From Artemia franciscana (taxonomy: Eukaryota > Arthropoda > Branchiopoda > Anostraca > Artemiidae): a DNA stretch of 64,000 bases. The stretch covers positions 68,109,925 to 68,173,924 of the forward strand of contig NC_088863.1 in the NCBI RefSeq assembly GCF_032884065.1. Reading direction: 5' to 3'. The position numbers and the translations under genes were made by a program. Every line of letters starts with the position of its first letter. Position 1 is the stretch's first letter. Positions 12,080-25,900 of this stretch are shown piece after piece. A model generated the notes under the pieces. The model ran no database searches, was not told the origin of the DNA, and saw only the letters and a list, made by a program, of their open reading frames with translations.

Positions 12080-13477
12080 TTAGATTGAGAAAATTTGCTT
12101 TAAACTACTTATAAGCCATTTCATGTCTATCACTATTTGAAGCTTTATTACCGAATTATGTTGATCCCGCTCTGCAAAAACAAGCGTACTATCATCAGCA
12201 AATACAAATAAATCAATATTTTGTTCAATATATATTGAACTAGGATGCTGCAACTCATCTGGGTGACATATATTGCAACAAATGGACATTGAAGCATCTC
12301 TTATAGCCCAATATAGGCCATTGGTACATACAATGTAAAGCAAAGGACCAAGGATAGACCCTTGTGGAATTCCAAGTCTACTTCGGCCTTAATATCAGAA
12401 CCTGGATCAAAGGAAATAAACCGGCCGTGAAATTGCGGCCGTTCTAATGCTTCTCCCCGAAAACCAAATGCGAAAATTTTACAAAAAAGAATATTATGGG
12501 ACAAAACTGTCAAAAGCTTTGCTCACATCCAAAAAAAAATTGTCGCTGGTGTTTTCTTCAAGTCCAAAGCATTATTCACAAAACTAAGAAGGCCAATGCA
12601 TGTTCAGTAAAATGCTTTGGACGAAACCCAAACTGGTGCTCATGAAAAAATTTCTTCGCTGCAAAGAAATCTGCTAAGCGAGAATGGAATGGTGTTTCAA
12701 AAATTTTTAAAAATGTAGAAAGAAGGGAAAAAAGCCGGTAACTTGAAGGATCACTCTAGCTACCACTCTTGTGGATGACGATTATACACACTGACTTCAG
12801 TGCCCGAGGAAAAACTCCATGTTCAAACAACCCATTAATTAATTATGTTAGCGGAGTCACTATTGCTGGGAGAATAGTCTTGACTACTCGAGTGGGTAAT
12901 AAATCAGATCCTGAAGAAGATGGTCCCTTTAAAGCAGAAAGTTTCCAAGAAACCTCTGTCTCAGTTACTTGCTCAATCACAAAAGATTTGTGGCAAGGGG
13001 GACACAAATATATAGTAAAATCACCATTAGATCTTGGTTCAGATACAGAATTAGCAGCCAAACAACCAATTGAAGCAAAATACGGTGTATATTCCCGCTT
13101 TATTTCATCTTCTTTATCAATATCCTTTCTGTCTAGCTTGAGCCTCGTTGGTAATGGTGGATGCGAATGACCAGGCTTAACAACGGGATTTATAATCATC
13201 CCTTTTTTTTAATATCTTTCCCGCATCCAGAAGATATTCTACGATAATAATCTGTTTTAGCCCCACGTGTCGCTGACTTAAATATATTTCGATATTCTTT
13301 GAAACAATGATATCGCTCAGATGTAGGATGATTCTTGTGAACTTTGCAAAGATAAGCTTTTCGCTTAGCACACTTTACTAATCCAGGAGTCATCCACGGA
13401 CACAATGGGGCTGACCTCTTGGAATCCTTTTTCTTCTGGTCACGTAGGAATACGTCAGTGAAAGCGTCCTTGATCAC
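12080..13477 (-). pseudogene. LINE linker and reverse transcriptase, frameshifted
   Basis: Fragments in order: 'PWMTPGLVKCAKRKAYL' (13,390), 'LKGPSSSGSDLLP' (12,930), 'NGLFEHGVFPRALKSVCIIV' (~12,820), 'VIHKSGS' followed by a TAG stop (~12,757), 'HEHQFGFRPKHFTEHALAFL' (~12,620), 'FLDVSKAFDS' (~12,520), 'GIPQGSILGPLLY' (~12,355) and 'FVFADDSTLVF' with the catalytic FADD at 12191-12202. The RT blocks are recognisable and the active-site aspartates are kept, but at least three frameshifts and one stop break the frame. Confidence 0.85.
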
Positions 13478-14300
13478 TCAATAAAGTTTTTTAAACACAT
13501 CTTTTATAGACATATTAAAATTATCTACAAATTCCCATGATACTTCCGATAATTTTGACCTAAACTTCGAAAGCTGTTCTTCCTTTGTGAGAAAATGCTG
13601 ACTTTGAACAAATGATTTTGAAGGACGGGTATTCGACACATCAAACTTAGAGCATACAGGAAAATGGTCTGATATATCCGAAATAATTACACCACTATTT
13701 TGAGAAGAAAGAGAGGAAAATATGTTATCAATTAAAGTGGTGGACGACTCAGTGATACGTGTTGGGATCAAAATAGAAGGCAATAGACCAAAAGAAGTCA
13801 AAAAATTTAATTGCCATTGATGAGTTTTTGTCCATTAGATTAATGTTAAAATCACCCATAAATATAATATCAAAATTCAGACAAAGAACTTTTTCCAATA
13901 CACACGTAAGAATATCAAGGACAGAACTAAGGTATCCATTAGGGGGGCTAAAAACCTCAGCAAATAGAATGGTCTTCTGATTAATTAATAATTCAATACA
14001 AATAGACTCAAATACTCCTTCAAATTAACAGAAGATTCTTACGAACCAAACACGTACAACCATTAGCAATGTAAACAGCAAGACCTTCTTTAGACATTTT
14101 TGAGCTATTTAACTGTTCAATCGCATAAACTGAAATATAAACCAATGAATCATTATTTACATCTATTACAATAGAGAATGAATGCGACTCACAAAGAAGG
14201 AATTTAAGTTCATCGAATAAAGAGACGAATAAAGGCCATCAGCTCAAAACGATCCAGGACAGAAGAACCATCAGAAGGATTAGATAGATTTAATAAAACA
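13478..14300 (-). pseudogene. LINE endonuclease domain, frameshifted
   Basis: The fragments in order are 'FDELKFLLCES', 'SKEGLAVYIANGCTCLVRKN' (~14,060), 'FAEVFSPPNG', 'MGDFNINLM' (~13,845), then 'HQWQLNFLTSFGLLP' and 'GVIISDISDHFPV' (~13,670). GDFN and SDHFPV are the usual catalytic-core blocks of the AP-like endonuclease of LINEs. A one-base shift lies in 'gacaaaaact' near 13,830 and separates GDFN from the rest. Another shift lies near 14,200. Confidence 0.8.
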
Positions 14301-14350
14301 TAATATTGCGAAGAAAAAGAAGAAAAAGTGGACAGTAAACAGCCAGTGAA

Positions 14351-14590
14351 AAAGTTTTAAAATTATGCGAATAGAATGATAAATTGAAAGATCATACACC
14401 GCCTACAATAGAACTGATTTTTCTTCTTTTGATTTAAGTGGAATTCCTTCAACATTACTTAAAACATACTAAATACATCTAAGTTTTCTAGTCGACACAT
14501 CTTTAATATTTTAGAAACAGTTCCGAAGAATCAGTTTAAACTGTCAAGACACATTCAACAAAGTCAAATACACCATGTGCATAAAAGTAG
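14351..14590. other. Unassigned flank of the LINE
   Basis: Nothing is recognised here. It may include the decayed 5' end of the LINE. Confidence 0.35.
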
Positions 14591-15130
14591 TTGTAAGGGT
14601 AATTCTGCTATATTGAAGGATCGGCTAAGGGTGTTAAGTATATATTTTCAAATAATTAATAGAGGAACGATATTTAATCAAAATAACTTAGATGTTGTGT
14701 GTCACCTGGACTTGAAACCTATACCCCAAAAGACATAGGATTGCATGTTCAGCGCGCCATCATATTTCTAATGAATTAGGAACGGCTAACGGTTCAAAGT
14801 TGACACTTTCAGGGGATGATGAAGGGTATTTGGATAAAAAGACAATATTGGCAGTCATCTTATCAATTTAGCGTATCTGCAATATCTCGATAACAGCAAT
14901 GAGTATGAAACTGTCAGGGAACAGTGAGGTGGGGATATGGAACTACATAAGGAGACACTTGGACGATTCAGATCATTAGAAGGGCATATCTGCAGTATCA
15001 CAGGAACGCTAACGGTATTAAGAGGAAACCATCAGGAAATGTTGTCTAAAATAAAAAGAGCCCATGAGCATCCATGTGGTAAAGCAGGATTATCTCAAAA
15101 AGCACAATTTGCATAAAGGATTTTAAATGG
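14591..15130 (+). repeat. R110 tandem units
   Basis: The core 'gcatatctgcagtatcacag' followed by 'gaacgctaacggtatta' and 'aactgtcagggaa' recurs with starts near 14,780, 14,890 and 15,000, a period of about 110 bp. The same unit occurs at 38.58, 40.4-42.3, 49.56, 52.2, 54.15 and (reverse) 61.0 kb. Confidence 0.75.
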
Positions 15131-15524
15131 GTGTATCAGAGATAATTTTGTAGCTGTTAAGATTTTAAAGTTGAAGTTTAACTTGAATTGAACTTTATGA
15201 CTGACTAGGTGTATTTCATCTCACCTGGGATCTGAAGTTCAGATGTTTCATGGGGATTCTTTTAACCATAAGCTCTTGAAATTTTTAACAGCTGAGCTTG
15301 TAGGGTCACCAAACTGACCCCAAGCCTAAGCCTAAGAAATAGTAACACCAAGACTTAAGCACTCCGACCCCTAACCCTCCCCCCCTAAGACATTTAATTG
15401 CAAGCTTTCGTGACATCATATCTAGAGTAGGACAAGAATAGCTTATGATTAGGATTTTGAACTAACTAAAACAACAGTCTTAGCCTCCACCTTGTCAAAA
15501 TGGCATATCTGCATTATTTCAATA
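15131..15524. other. Unassigned sequence
   Basis: Nothing is supported, apart from 'ggcatatctgcattatttca' near 15,500, which is a remnant of an R110 unit. Confidence 0.4.
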
Positions 15525-15928
15525 ACAATAATAAGAACTACTACTATTAGCTCACTCTAGCACCAAGCCTGCCTGAGGCCAACACAGCACACGCTTCTTC
15601 TTTATCCTAATCTACTCAAAGCCTCCATCTTTATACCCTTCAAATAAGATCCCATTTTCTTTAAATATGTTCTTACGAAATCCTCCCTACCCATCTGCGG
15701 ACGACCTGCTTTTCGTTGGACGACATGGACAATGCTGAGCAATCTGTTATTCTTCATCCGTAGAAAATATCCTAGCAGCTCATTCTTTTTCGAATTTTAG
15801 TCCTAGAAAGCGGGATAGAACCACAATTTTCTTACAGCTTACCGTTTGAGATAGGTTCAGCCAGTTGGGTATCCGGAACAATCCGTAAGAAATTTTTTTG
15901 TAAAAAAAATCTAGCAAGTACTATAACT
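15525..15928 (-). mobile_element. RTE-like LINE 3' end, copy 1 (5' truncated)
   Basis: On the minus strand the frame ends in a diverged version of 'LRRLGAA' next to a trinucleotide tail (plus strand 'ctactactattagctcac'). The plus-strand phrase 'caccaagcctgcctgaggcc' recurs at 15,955 and 51,951. Homology runs to 'aaatctagcaagta' at ~15,925, where the next copy's tail starts. The clade is assigned by comparison with the larger fragment at 33.4-36.1 kb. Confidence 0.75.
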
Positions 15929-16182
15929 TTTACTACCATCAACTCACCACAGCACCAAGCAACCCAAGGCTAACACGACTACGCACACTCCTGCCTAATC
16001 TCAATCGTTTCAAGGATTCCCCTTTAAATCCTTCCAGGAAGTTCCCAATAATTTCCCACATAATTACCTTACGGTATCTTCCCATAAGCACAAAGGACGA
16101 CCTGCTTTCCGTTTAACCATAAAAGGTTGGACAACAAGGAAAAATTTTCAATAATCTGCCACCCTTTATCCGCAGAACGTGA
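15929..16182 (-). mobile_element. RTE-like LINE 3' end, copy 2 (left part of a split element)
   Basis: Same 3' end as copy 1, starting after an ACT-rich tail ('tttactaccatcaactcacc'). Homology stops at 'ccgcagaacgtg' (16182), exactly where the 17.2 kb inverted-repeat element begins. The same orientation and the missing upstream part suggest that 33391-36140 is the rest of this LINE. Confidence 0.7.
16177..16182 (+). repeat. Candidate target site duplication, left
   Basis: AACGTG stands directly before the left inverted-repeat terminus and is matched by 33385-33390. Confidence 0.55.
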
Positions 16183-18410
16183 GAAGTAGCTGCCCCTTGG
16201 ATTTGATGGGAGCCATATTCCTTCGAATCTCAGTTCCGACATTAAAAAAAAAAAAATTTCTTCAAGACGCAGGTGCTTGTTACATAATAGGGAATGTTTT
16301 TTCTTAAGAGATATAGGTCTTAATTACATAATAGAGAATTTTTCCTTAGCATTGAATGGGTTAATTTCTTAATAGTTTCTTTGATTGTTTAAAAACCTTC
16401 AGGAACCCGCCAAATCGAGATTTTTTTTGGTTGTTCCCTAATAGGGAATATTAGAGTCCGTTAGTCTAGTGGGGAAGTTTTATTAAGACACTTCTCTTTA
16501 AGATGTTTTTCAAGATGTTTCAAGACATTTCAATACGTTTATAAGACGTTTCAAGACATTCTTAAGATATTTTCAGGATTTCTTTGGTTGTTATGTAACA
16601 GGGTGACATTTACTTTTGTTGATGACGCGCTCTCGCGTGACAAGCTAGACTTCAGGGGCTTGTGAGAAATGCGCGCTTGTAAGTGAGGAAGACACATACG
16701 TGGGATGTTACGTAATGACGGTGCAAATATGGGATGTGACGCTACCTTGCGTCATTTGATAGATTTACTGGAGGTGACATAATCTTACGTGACTTGGTAG
16801 ATTCATTAGGAATGAAGTAGTGGCAGCGCACACGTGAGGTGTTACGTAGTGACGGCGCACACATAGATGTTACATAATACTTTAAGATACTTTTTCCTTC
16901 TTGATTTAATTTTCTTCAGGATTTCATTTATCTTTCAAGGCGTTTGTTTCTTCAGGATTTCATTTTTTTCAGGATTTAATAATTTTCTTTCAAGGTGTTT
17001 TTTCTCAGGGAACCTTTATATTCCAAAGATTTCTGTCCACATTAGGATACGAAAGGGACTTCCCCTCAATGGAATGGAGCACTAGACAGGTGGGCTACGA
17101 AGGCATTTATGATAGTTGACTCGACAGATGCTTTTTAAATGACAACCTACTGCGCACAAGGAGAATACCCTGTTCCTGCTTACTAGAATCTTTAAATGAC
17201 TCAAATGTTTCCATTCCTTTCCACATGAGAGCACAAGCATCCCAATACTATAGATTTTTGCTCTGTTCGATATACCTGCCTATTAAAGCGTTATTAATTT
17301 TCTAACATGACCAAGATAGATCAAGATGCATAGCAGATATTACATAGCATTGCCGTTAGATATTTTATTTACGTAACGAAGTTTTACCCTGGAGCATGAA
17401 ATCTAGAGAATGAACACTTTTGCATATACAGCTTCTATTAATAAAAACAGACTTAAAAGCATTATTAAGACTCAAAAAAGCAATTAAAACACAACAAAGA
17501 GGAAAAACGTGAAAAAAGCTTATAAAGGATAGTTTTATAAAAAAAAACATGAATTAAAGAAAAGCAGGAACTCTAGCAACCATTTCCAGGGAGTTGGTGG
17601 GATGTTATTAGAGATAAATTTATGCCATATTGGGAGATAATTCAAAGATCTCTTAGTGAAAAAAGATTGTTTCTGTTGCTCTGTTAGAAGCGCCTGCAAG
17701 AAAAAGAAACACTTTTTTGCATTCAGTCATTTCTGAGAGCTTTTAGTGAAAATGCCACATTTCCTTGAGCCACGGCTATGCATATTTCACGCCACCGTGA
17801 CAATAGGTGGATAGCTTAACCTAGCAATCAATTCCGGAGGAGTCGGTTAATATTTATATACTTAAGATTTTTCGAGGGCATTTAAGGAAAATGCCTCGTT
17901 TCTTTCACAGAGCGTCAGATTTCATCCCCCCACTCTGTCAAAAACCTTTTATCCCTGAGGTTTCAATGAATATGCCTTGTTTTTTTTTAGAAAAATATAG
18001 GCATTCCTGGTTGACAAGAGCACATTTGAATATTATTTTCTCTTCTTGTTTCAGATAATCTTGTTAAAGGTAAACTTAAACCATATGAATATACTCTTAA
18101 GTGTTTTAATGAAATTACCTCGTATCTCTTACAGAGTGTTATTTTTCAGCCCTCTCCGTCAAATTAACATTTTAAAGCCCCTCCCAGATGCCTTGTTTCT
18201 TCGAGCCAATACTATAGATTCCTAATCGACAAGGACACATTTGAATAATTTTTTCTTTTTATGCTCCTCAAAGTCACGTTAGAAGTAAATTTAAGCCACA
18301 TTAAGACATTCTTGAGGGCTTTTAATGAAAATACCTCGTTTCTTTAACTGAGCTTTAGATTTCAGTCCCCCCCTAGTAAAATTTTTTAACACCTCCTAGC
18401 TTAACTTTAA
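16183..18410 (+). repeat. Left terminal inverted repeat arm (~2.2 kb)
   Basis: The arm pairs with 30935-33384. It opens with T/A-rich blocks containing 'tacataatagggaat' and a run of 'tttcaagacatt' units (16,500-16,575). A more GC-rich zone at 16,620-16,870 has repeated 'gtgggatgt.acg.aatgac' and 'cttacgtgacttg' motifs. After 17,600 come ~220-240 bp units built around 'gggcttttaatgaaaatacc' followed by 'tcgtttctttaactgagc' (near 17,880, 18,105 and 18,320). Small ORFs here (16867-17085, 17365-17550) are not supported as genes. Confidence 0.8.
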
Positions 18411-18429
18411 GCTTTAAAAATGTTAGTCC

Positions 18430-19976
18430 AGGAAATTAATGCCAACATGGCAATATGTGGCTGGTACATAGCACTCCTTTGATGCATATTATCATTCCTA
18501 AGACATTTTCTTAAATATTTTCTTAATAATTTTATGCTTTAAGTCTATTGATTTGTCTTTTAGCAAGTCACTCCCAAATATGATGCCCTCTAAGGAAATT
18601 CACGCCCCTGTGGCAATATGTAGCTGGCCCGTGGTATCCCTATGATATGTGTTATCATTCCCAAGAGATTCTCAAGACATTTTCCAGATAAAATTATGCT
18701 AAGAGTTTATTGTTTGGTGTTTTTGCGAGCCACCCTCCACTGTTATACCCACCAAGACAACTCACACGACCATGGCAATATATGGCTGGCCTCTTGGCAT
18801 CCTGTGATACAAACTACCTTTCCTAAGGATTTTTTCAGACATTTTCTTGATAATATTATGCTTAAAGTTCATTGATTTGTGTTTTGCTATCACCCTCCCC
18901 AACGTGATATACCATCTCAATTCGCGCCACTGCTCCGAGCTATTACTACTCCTTTGACACTCTCCGGCACTCCTCATCATTCCCAAGCCACTTTTCAGAT
19001 ATTTATTTTGTCAAAATCATTCTTTAAATTATTTAGGTCATTTTTTATAAGCCAACCCTCAAAAATACAATCAATTCCCACACCGTGCAACCCTATGACT
19101 GGCCATCTAGCACCCTCTAAGACCCTTAATTATTCCTAAGACGCTTTTTAGATATTTTCTTGTTAAAAATGATGTATTAAATCTAATATGTTCATGTTTT
19201 TGCAAGCCAGCCTTCTGTGATACACTATGACATTTCACCCCACCTTGGTACACTATGACTTGCTTCTCTGGTGCCTTTTGGCACCCCTAATCAGTCTTAA
19301 GATCTTTGAAAATATTTTCTTTAGTAAAGTGATATCCAGTTCCACTTCCTGCGCTTCTGACCGCAGTTACAACTGTTCCACCTCCGATTCTGCTGGCTTC
19401 CAGCCCAATTCAACCGATTCCAGTTCCAATTATGCCCGCCCCAATCCCAATTTCACATCTAGCTCCGCTTTTATAAGTTCTGGATTCCTCACTTCTAGCC
19501 TCTAATTCCACAATTCCAATCCCATCAATTCAGTTCCAAACTCTGTCGATTCTAACGATTGTGTATACATCTGCCTCCGTGGTAATCTATAACTTTCAAA
19601 TGACAGCCCTCTGGCGCATATTATCACCCCTAAGGGTTTTTCAACCCCTTTTTATCACACAAGAAGCTTTATAAACTAAAAAAGACCATGTTTTTTTTTT
19701 GTTTGAACAGTGGAAACTTTCCATTTCATCGATAAATTTAAATGTTCCATGGCGTTTCCTGGTCTGTAACACTAAATGGCTAGCATATTACTGCTTCTGG
19801 CGAGTCTTATCACACTTCAAGCATTTTCAATGATTTTCCTGTGACTATATCCATTTAACCTTGGATTGATTGTTTAAGCTTAATGAAAAAAACAATAACG
19901 TCTCTCCTGATGACTGCAGGCAATTGAGGCCAGCGTGGCAAAATCTACCAGCCCTAAGAGATCCTCCGGGTTCAAA
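18430..19976 (+). repeat. Tandem array, unit ~155 bp
   Basis: The core 'atcattcctaagacattttc' recurs near 18,502, 18,654, 18,820, 18,976, 19,130, 19,290 and, more decayed, 19,618 and 19,805. Each unit also has 'catggcaatat.tggctgg' and 'gtttattgatttgtgttttt'. It lies just inside the left arm and has no counterpart beside the right arm. Short ORFs on both strands (18642-19505) are products of the repeat. Confidence 0.75.
19335..19560 (+). repeat. Pyrimidine-rich minisatellite inside the 155 bp array
   Basis: This is a degenerate run of 'gattccagttccaatt'-like units, far richer in C than the flanks. The open frame over it (19227-19505, S/T/N-rich) follows from the repeat. Confidence 0.6.
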
Positions 19977-22900
19977 TCTTAAGAAATAAAAAAGCTTTAT
20001 TACAAAATACCAAATCTTTATTAAAAAAACAAAAGATAATTCTTACAAAACGAAAATGCAAAAAAAACAACAATTGTTCTGAAGAAATATAAAATACTTC
20101 TTACAAAACAAATAAGTACTTCTTACAAAACAAAAATACACCCTAAGAGATCACAAATTCTTCTTAAAAAATACAAAATACTTCTCAAAAAACAAAAATT
20201 AATTCTTACAAAACAAAAAATTATTCTTACGAACAAAAAATATATCCTTAGAGATTACAAATCTTTACTACCAAACAAAAATACTTTTTACGAAACAAAA
20301 AATAATTCTTACTAAAGAAAATTAGATAAAAAAAATCATAGGTTGTTCTTACAAAATATAAAATACTTCTTACAAAGCAAAAATTACTTCTTACCAAGTA
20401 AAAATTATTAAAAAACCAAATTACATCCAAAACAATTAAACACTGTTCTTACAAAATGCAAATACTTGTTATAAAATAAAACTACTTCTTATAAAACAAA
20501 AAATAATTCTTACAAAACAAAAAATACATAATCAGAGACCAAAAATTCTTATTACAAAAAAAAACTTTTACAAAAAATGATGCTTACAAAACAAAAATCC
20601 ATAAAAGAAATAGATTGTTAAACAAAAAAAAAATACTTCTTACAAAGCAAAACATAATTCTTGCAAAACCAAAATGCATCCTAGACAATCCCAAACTGTT
20701 CTCACAAAATACAAATACTTGTTACAAGACAAAAAATATTTCTTACAAAACAAAATAACAACTTTTACGAAACAAAAATTCATACAAACAGATCACAAAT
20801 TCTTCTTAAAAAACACAAAATACTTCTTATAACACAAAAACAAAACTTACAAAGCAAGAAATTTATTCTAAGAAATCACAAAGTCTTCTAACAAAACAAA
20901 AATATCTCACACAAAACAAAAATACTTCTTATAAAAAAAATACTTCTTACAAAACAAAAAACAATTCTCACAGAACAAACATACATACAAATCATAGATT
21001 ATTCTTACAAAGAATAGTTCTTACAAAGCAAAACATAATTCTTACAAAATCAAAATGCATCCTAAACGATCACAAACTGTTCTCACAAAATAAAAATACT
21101 TGTTAAAAAAACAAACTACTTCTCACAAAACAAAATAACAACTTTTACGAAACAAAAACTCATTCTAACAGATCACAAACTCTTCTTAAAAATCACAAAA
21201 TACTTCTTATAACGCAAAAATAAATCTTACAAAACAAAAATTAGATCCTAAGAAATCACAAATTCTTATAACAAAACAAAAATACCTCTCACAAAACAAA
21301 AAATATTTCTTACAAAAAAATTCTTCTTACAAAACAAAAAAATAAATCCTCAAAGGTCAAAAGTGTTTACTAAAAAACAAATGTACCTTTTACAAAACAA
21401 AAATAATTCTTATAAAATAAAAATACATCAAAAAATCTAAGACTGTTCTTACAAAATACAAAATACAAATTCTTAAGAAATAAAAATCGTTATTACAAAA
21501 TACAAAATCTTTATTAAAAAAACAAAAGATAATTCTTACAAAATGAAAATGCAAAAAAAAAAAAAAACAATCAACAATTGTTCTGAAGAAATATAAAATA
21601 CTTCTTACAAAACAAATAAGTACTTCTTACAAAACAAAATACACCCTAAGAGATCACAAATTCTTCCTAAAAAATACAAAATACTTCTCAAAAAACAAAA
21701 ATTCATTCTTTCAAAACAAAAAAATAGTTCTTACGAACAAAAAATACATCCTTAGTGATTACAAATCCTTACTACCAAACAAAAATACTTTTTACGAAAC
21801 AAAAAATAATTCTTACTAAAGAAAATTACATAAAAAAAATCATAGGTTGTTCTTACAAAATATAAAATACTTCTTACAAAACAAAAATTACTTCTTAGAA
21901 AGTAAAAAATTCTTAAAAAACCAAATTACATCCAAAACAATTAAAAACTGTTCTTACAAAATGTAAATACTTGTTAGAAAACAAAAAATTCTTCTTATAA
22001 AACAAAAAATGATTCTTACAATACAAAAAATACATCATCAGAGACCAAAAATTCTTATTACAAAAAAAAACCCTTTGCTAAAAAATGATGCTTACAAAAC
22101 AAAAATCCATAAAAAATAATAGATTGTTAAACAAAAATAAATACTTTTTACAAAGCAAAACATAATTCTTACAAAACCAAAACATTTTCTTATTACACAA
22201 CCTTATAAAAAAATACTTCTTACAAAACAAAAATTCTTATTACAGAAAAAAATTTTACAAATAAATGATTCTTACAAAACAAAAATACATAAAAAAATCA
22301 TAGATTGTTCAACCAAAAAAAATACTTCTTATAATGCAAAATATAATTCTTACAAAACCAAATGCATCCTAAACAATTACAAACTGTTCTCACAAAATAC
22401 AGATACTTGTTACAAGACAAAAACTACTTCTTACAAAACAAAATAATAACTTTTACGAAACCAAAACACATTCTAATAGACCTCGAACTCTTCTTAAAAA
22501 AACACAATATACTTCTTATAACGCAAACTAAATCTTAAAAAACAGAAATTACATCCTAAAAAATCACAAATTCTTTTAACAAAACAAAAATACCTCAAAC
22601 AAAACAAAAAATACTCCTTATAAAAAAAATGCTTCTTACAAAACAAAAATATTTGTTACAAAACAAAAACTACTTCTTACAAAACAAAATAACAACTTTT
22701 ACGAAAGCAAAACAAATTCTAATAGATTTCAAACTATTCTTAAGAAACACAAAATACTTCTTGTAATGCAAAAATAAATCTTACAAATAAAAATTACATT
22801 CTAAGAAATCACAAATTCTTACTGCAAAACAAAAATACCTCTCACGAAACAAAAAATGCTTCTTACAAAAAAATTCTTCTTATGAAACACAAAATAAATC

Positions 22901-25900
22901 TTCACAGATAACAAATTTTTACTGAAAAACAAGTTTACCTTTTACAAAACGAAAAATAACTCTTACAAAATAAAACTACATCAAAAACTCAAAGATTGTT
23001 CTTAAAAAATACAAAATACTTCTTACAAAAAATAATAACTTTTACCAAACAAAATTACATCTTAAAAAGTCACAAATTCTTCTTTCAAAACACAAAGTAC
23101 CTCTCACAACACAAAAATGATTCTTTCAGAACAGAAATACATCCTAAAAGACCAGAATTCTTCTTATGAAACACAAAGTACTTCTTAAAGAACAAAAATA
23201 ATTTTAAAAACAAAAAATAAATCCTAAGAAATCATAACTTCCTATTACAAAACAAAAATACTTCTTACAAAAAAAATAGTTCTTAAAAATAAAAAAAATA
23301 AGAGTTTGTTCTTACAAAATAAAAATACTTATTAAAAACTAAAAATACTCTTAAAAAATCAAAAGTAATTCTTACAAAACAGAAATACATCCTAAGAAAT
23401 TAGAAACTGTTAATACAAAACACATAACACTTGTTACAAAACGAAAATACATCCTAAGCTATTTTAATCTGTTCTTACCAAATACAAAATACAAGTAACA
23501 AAATACGAAATACTTGCTAGAAGACAAAAATAATACTTATTAAAAAACGAAAAATAATTCTTAAAAAACACAAATACATCATAAAAGATCACAAATTCTC
23601 AATACAAATTAAAAAATACTGCTTAAAAAATAAAAATCATTCTAAAAAACAAGATACACACTAAGAAATCTCAAATTTTTATTGTAAAACGAACAAAATA
23701 CTTCTTAAGAAGCGAAAACTATTTCTTAGAAGAAAAATAACAATCTAAAAGATCATTGCTTGTTCTTAAAAAATACAAAAGACTTGTTACATCAAAGATA
23801 TTTCTTGCAAAGCAAAACATAGTTCTTAAAAAATTAAACACATTCAAAAGATCAAAAATTCTTAATACAAAATACTTCTTATGAAACAAAAAATAAGTTT
23901 TATAAGACAAAAATGCATCCTGCATAATCACAAACTGTTCTTATAAAATTCAAAATACTTGTCAAAATAAAACTTGTAAAAAAAATGCGAACTTCTTACA
24001 AAACAAATATTAATTCTAACGAAACGAAAATACATCCTAATAAATCATGAATTCTTTTTAAAAAACACATTTTATTTCTAAAAAACAGGAAAAAATAATT
24101 ACAAAATAAGAATCCTAAAAAATACATCCTAAAAAATCAGATGTTATTCTTAAAAATACAAAATACTTCGTGCAAAACAAAAAATACTTCTTACTAAGCA
24201 AATATTATTTTTTATAAAACAAACATACATTCTAGGAAATCACAAATTCTTATTACATCATATAAAATACTTCTCACAAGGCAGAAAACAAATTGCAAAA
24301 AATTCTTAAAAAACAAAACCTAATTCTTACAGAACAGAAAATAAATCCTCAGAGATCACAAATTCTTACTAAAAACAAAAAATACTTCTCACAAAACAAA
24401 AATACATAACAAAAATCAAAGATTATTCTTACAAAAAATCAGATACTTTTTAAAAACAAATGAAAACTTCTTACAAATCAAAAACATGATTCATACACAA
24501 CAAAAATGCATCCTTAGAGATAACAAATTCTCATTACAAAACAAAAATACTTTTTACGAAAAAAAAAAAATTCTTACAAAACAAAGATACATAAAAAAAA
24601 ATCATAGATTGCTATTACAAAATATAAAATCCTTCTTACAATAAAAAAAATACTCCTTACAAAGCAAAAAATAAATCTTACAAGACCAAAATACATCCCA
24701 AACAATCATAACTGTTCTTACAAAATACAAATACTTGTTACAAAATAAAAACTACTTCTTATAAAACAAAAAAGTAATTTACAGAACAAAAATACATCCT
24801 AAAAGATGAGAAATTGCTCCCACAAAATAGAAATTACTTCTCACAAAAAATTTATTCTTACAAATCAAAAATACATCCTTAAAGATCACAGATTCTTTTT
24901 ACAAATCACAATTTTTTTTTACAAAACAAAAATAATTCTAAAAAACAAAAAAATACATCCTAAGAAATCACAAATTCTTTTTACAAAACAAAAATACTTC
25001 TTATAAAACAAAAAATACTTCCTACAAAACAAATAATTCTTACGAAACAAAAGTTTATAAAAATAAGAGACCGTTCTTACAAAATACATCATACTTCTTA
25101 AAAAACCAAATAATACCATTTACGAAGCAAAACATCCTAAGAGATCACAAATTCTTATTACAAAACACAAAATGTTTCTCATAAAACAAAAAAAATATTC
25201 TTTCAGAGCAAAAATACATCCTAAAAGATCCCAAATTCTTTTTACAAAACACAAAACACTTCTTAAAAAGCGAAAATAATTCTTGCAAAACAAAAATACA
25301 CCCTAAGAAATCATAAATTCCTATTACAAAACAAAAATACTTCTCACAAAAAAATGTTTACAAATAAAAATAAATAAAAAAAGAGATTGTTCTTACAAAA
25401 TAAAATACTTAATACAAAAATAAAAACGCTTCTTAAAAACCTAAGAATGATTCTTACAAAACAAAAAACATAATCACAGAAATCACAAACTGTTCTTACA
25501 AGAAATCACAAACTGTTCTTACAAAATACAAAACACTTGTTACAAAACGAAAATACGTCCTAAGCAATTCCATACTTTTCTTACAAAACACGAAATACTT
25601 TTTACAAAATACGAAATACTTGTTACAAAACAAAAAATACTTCTTACGAAACAAAAAATAATTCTTACAAAACACATATACATCCTAAAAGATCACAAAT
25701 TCTTAATGCAAAATAAAAATATTTTTACAAATAAAAAAATCATTCTAAAAAATAAGATACGTATTAAGAAATCACAAATTCTTATTTAAAAAAAAATACT
25801 TCTCACAAAACAAAAAATGATTCTTAAAAGACAAAATAACATTTAAAAAAATCATCGCTTATTATTACAAAACACAAAATACTTGTTACAACAAAGATAC

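Larger units (their letters stand above)
11126..14350 (-). mobile_element. Degenerate jockey/CR1-like LINE
   Basis: Read on the minus strand, the order is that of a non-LTR retrotransposon: an AP-type endonuclease, a linker and a reverse transcriptase. Downstream comes a thumb-like part ('RFLGVLVDENLLFKNPF', ~11,900). A 3' end follows, with AATAAAGTTGAG and then a short GTTGA repeat (11126-11143). The coding region is broken by several frameshifts and stops, so the copy is dead. The clade is inferred from motif style only; L2 or a related clade is possible. The short ORFs on both strands here are fragments or shadows of this element. Confidence 0.85.

Noticed and set aside
12769..13170. 133-codon plus-strand frame
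   Set aside because: It is antisense to the LINE linker/RT region, where the minus strand carries recognisable LINE blocks.
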